NCBI GenBank assembly: GCA_023434145.1
Contig: JAEYTI010000027.1
Coordinates: 1 to 23,075 of the forward strand
DNA: 23,075 nt
Direction of reading: 5' to 3'
DNA from: Chloroflexota bacterium
GTDB taxonomy: Bacteria > Chloroflexota > Anaerolineae > Anaerolineales > Anaerolineaceae
This document shows, in pieces, positions 22,754 to 23,075 of this stretch (within the stretch, counting starts at the first letter, position 1; every line of letters starts with the position of its first letter). Below the pieces are notes generated by a model. That model made no database searches. It had not been told where the DNA came from and worked only from the letters and a program-made list of their open reading frames with translations. Made by a program: the position numbers and the translations under genes.

Positions 22754-23075
22754 ATGATCGTTACTACGAAAAAACTTTTTGAACACGCGTACGGCAAGTA
22801 CGCCATTGGCGCCTACAATATCAATAACCTCGAACAGACCATGGGCCTGTTCCGCGGCTGCATCGACAGCCAGGCGCCGTTTATCATCCAGATCAGCAAG
22901 GGCGCGCGCACCTATTCGGACAAGCGCATGCTCGAAGCGATCATCCGCACCGCCGATGAGGTCTTCCCCGAGGCGATTTTTGCCGTCCATCTCGATCATG
23001 GCGACGAAGCCACCTGCATGGACTGCATCGCCAGCGGCTTCTACAGCTCAGTAATGATCGACGCCTCGCACGAGG
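22754..23075 (+). CDS. fba: Class II fructose-bisphosphate aldolase, 5' part (cut by window edge)
   Basis: First 107 codons of a zinc-dependent aldolase that cleaves fructose 1,6-bisphosphate to dihydroxyacetone phosphate and glyceraldehyde 3-phosphate, or the reverse. The N-terminus KYAIGAYNINNLEQTMG matches the conserved class II start. QAPFIIQISKGARTY is the next conserved strand, and AVHLDHGDEATCMDCI (76-91) holds the catalytic Asp (D81) and the zinc-ligand His (H82). The visible part ends at VMIDASHE, the loop contributing to metal binding. The ATG at 22754 has AAGGGA about 6 nt upstream. The rest lies beyond the window, so completeness cannot be judged. It follows phosphofructokinase on the same strand after a spacer with two hairpins. 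Confidence 0.93.
   Translation, partial: MIVTTKKLFEHAYGKYAIGAYNINNLEQTMGLFRGCIDSQAPFIIQISKGARTYSDKRMLEAIIRTADEVFPEAIFAVHLDHGDEATCMDCIASGFYSSVMIDASHE

Noticed and set aside
21823..22806. 327-aa minus-strand frame across phosphofructokinase and the aldolase start
   Set aside because: Antisense to two clear enzyme genes and spans their intergenic hairpins; His/Val-rich translation is typical of reverse-frame shadows.

Overview
The window looks like chromosomal DNA of a Chloroflexota bacterium, most probably Anaerolineae-like. This is an inference from gene content: a nucleoside kinase with a threonyl-tRNA-synthetase-like N-terminus, a pyrophosphate-type phosphofructokinase beside a class II aldolase, a YyaL/DUF255 protein, and an unusual density of large GT-C membrane glycosyltransferases. 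Base composition is G+C-rich throughout, with AT-richer intergenic gaps. I see no rRNA, tRNA, CRISPR array, transposase or phage gene.

Left part (1-6600): an AT-rich leader with a promoter precedes the nucleoside kinase (+). It converges on a YyaL-type thioredoxin-domain protein (-) across a symmetric terminator that contains both stop codons. Behind it on the minus strand is a double-SIS sugar isomerase/deaminase-like protein with a consensus sigma70-type promoter. A large GNAT-fold protein diverges from it.

Middle (6600-8872): a gap rich in inverted repeats (one with 26-bp arms, then two abutting palindromes) leads to two overlapping Opp/Dpp-type ABC permease genes. No binding protein or ATPase lies beside them.

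Centre and right (8856-20129): a GT39-like membrane glycosyltransferase (-) is divergent from a seven-gene plus-strand operon of six GT-C-type polytopic proteins and one soluble Dpm1-like GT2. Five of its six junctions are 4-nt start/stop overlaps. The likely logic is that the GT2 makes a polyprenyl-phosphate sugar on the cytoplasmic face and the GT-C enzymes use it outside the membrane, building an envelope glycan, glycolipid or glycoprotein. The product cannot be deduced from sequence.

Right end (20266-23075): a soluble DegS/LiaS-type histidine kinase, a phosphofructokinase carrying the Asp/Lys pair typical of PPi-dependent enzymes, and the start of class II fructose-bisphosphate aldolase follow each other on the plus strand. 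This is a central glycolysis/gluconeogenesis cluster with a possible signalling input.

A recurring feature is the set of perfect or near-perfect inverted repeats at gene ends. Several contain the stop codon and most lack a T-tract.
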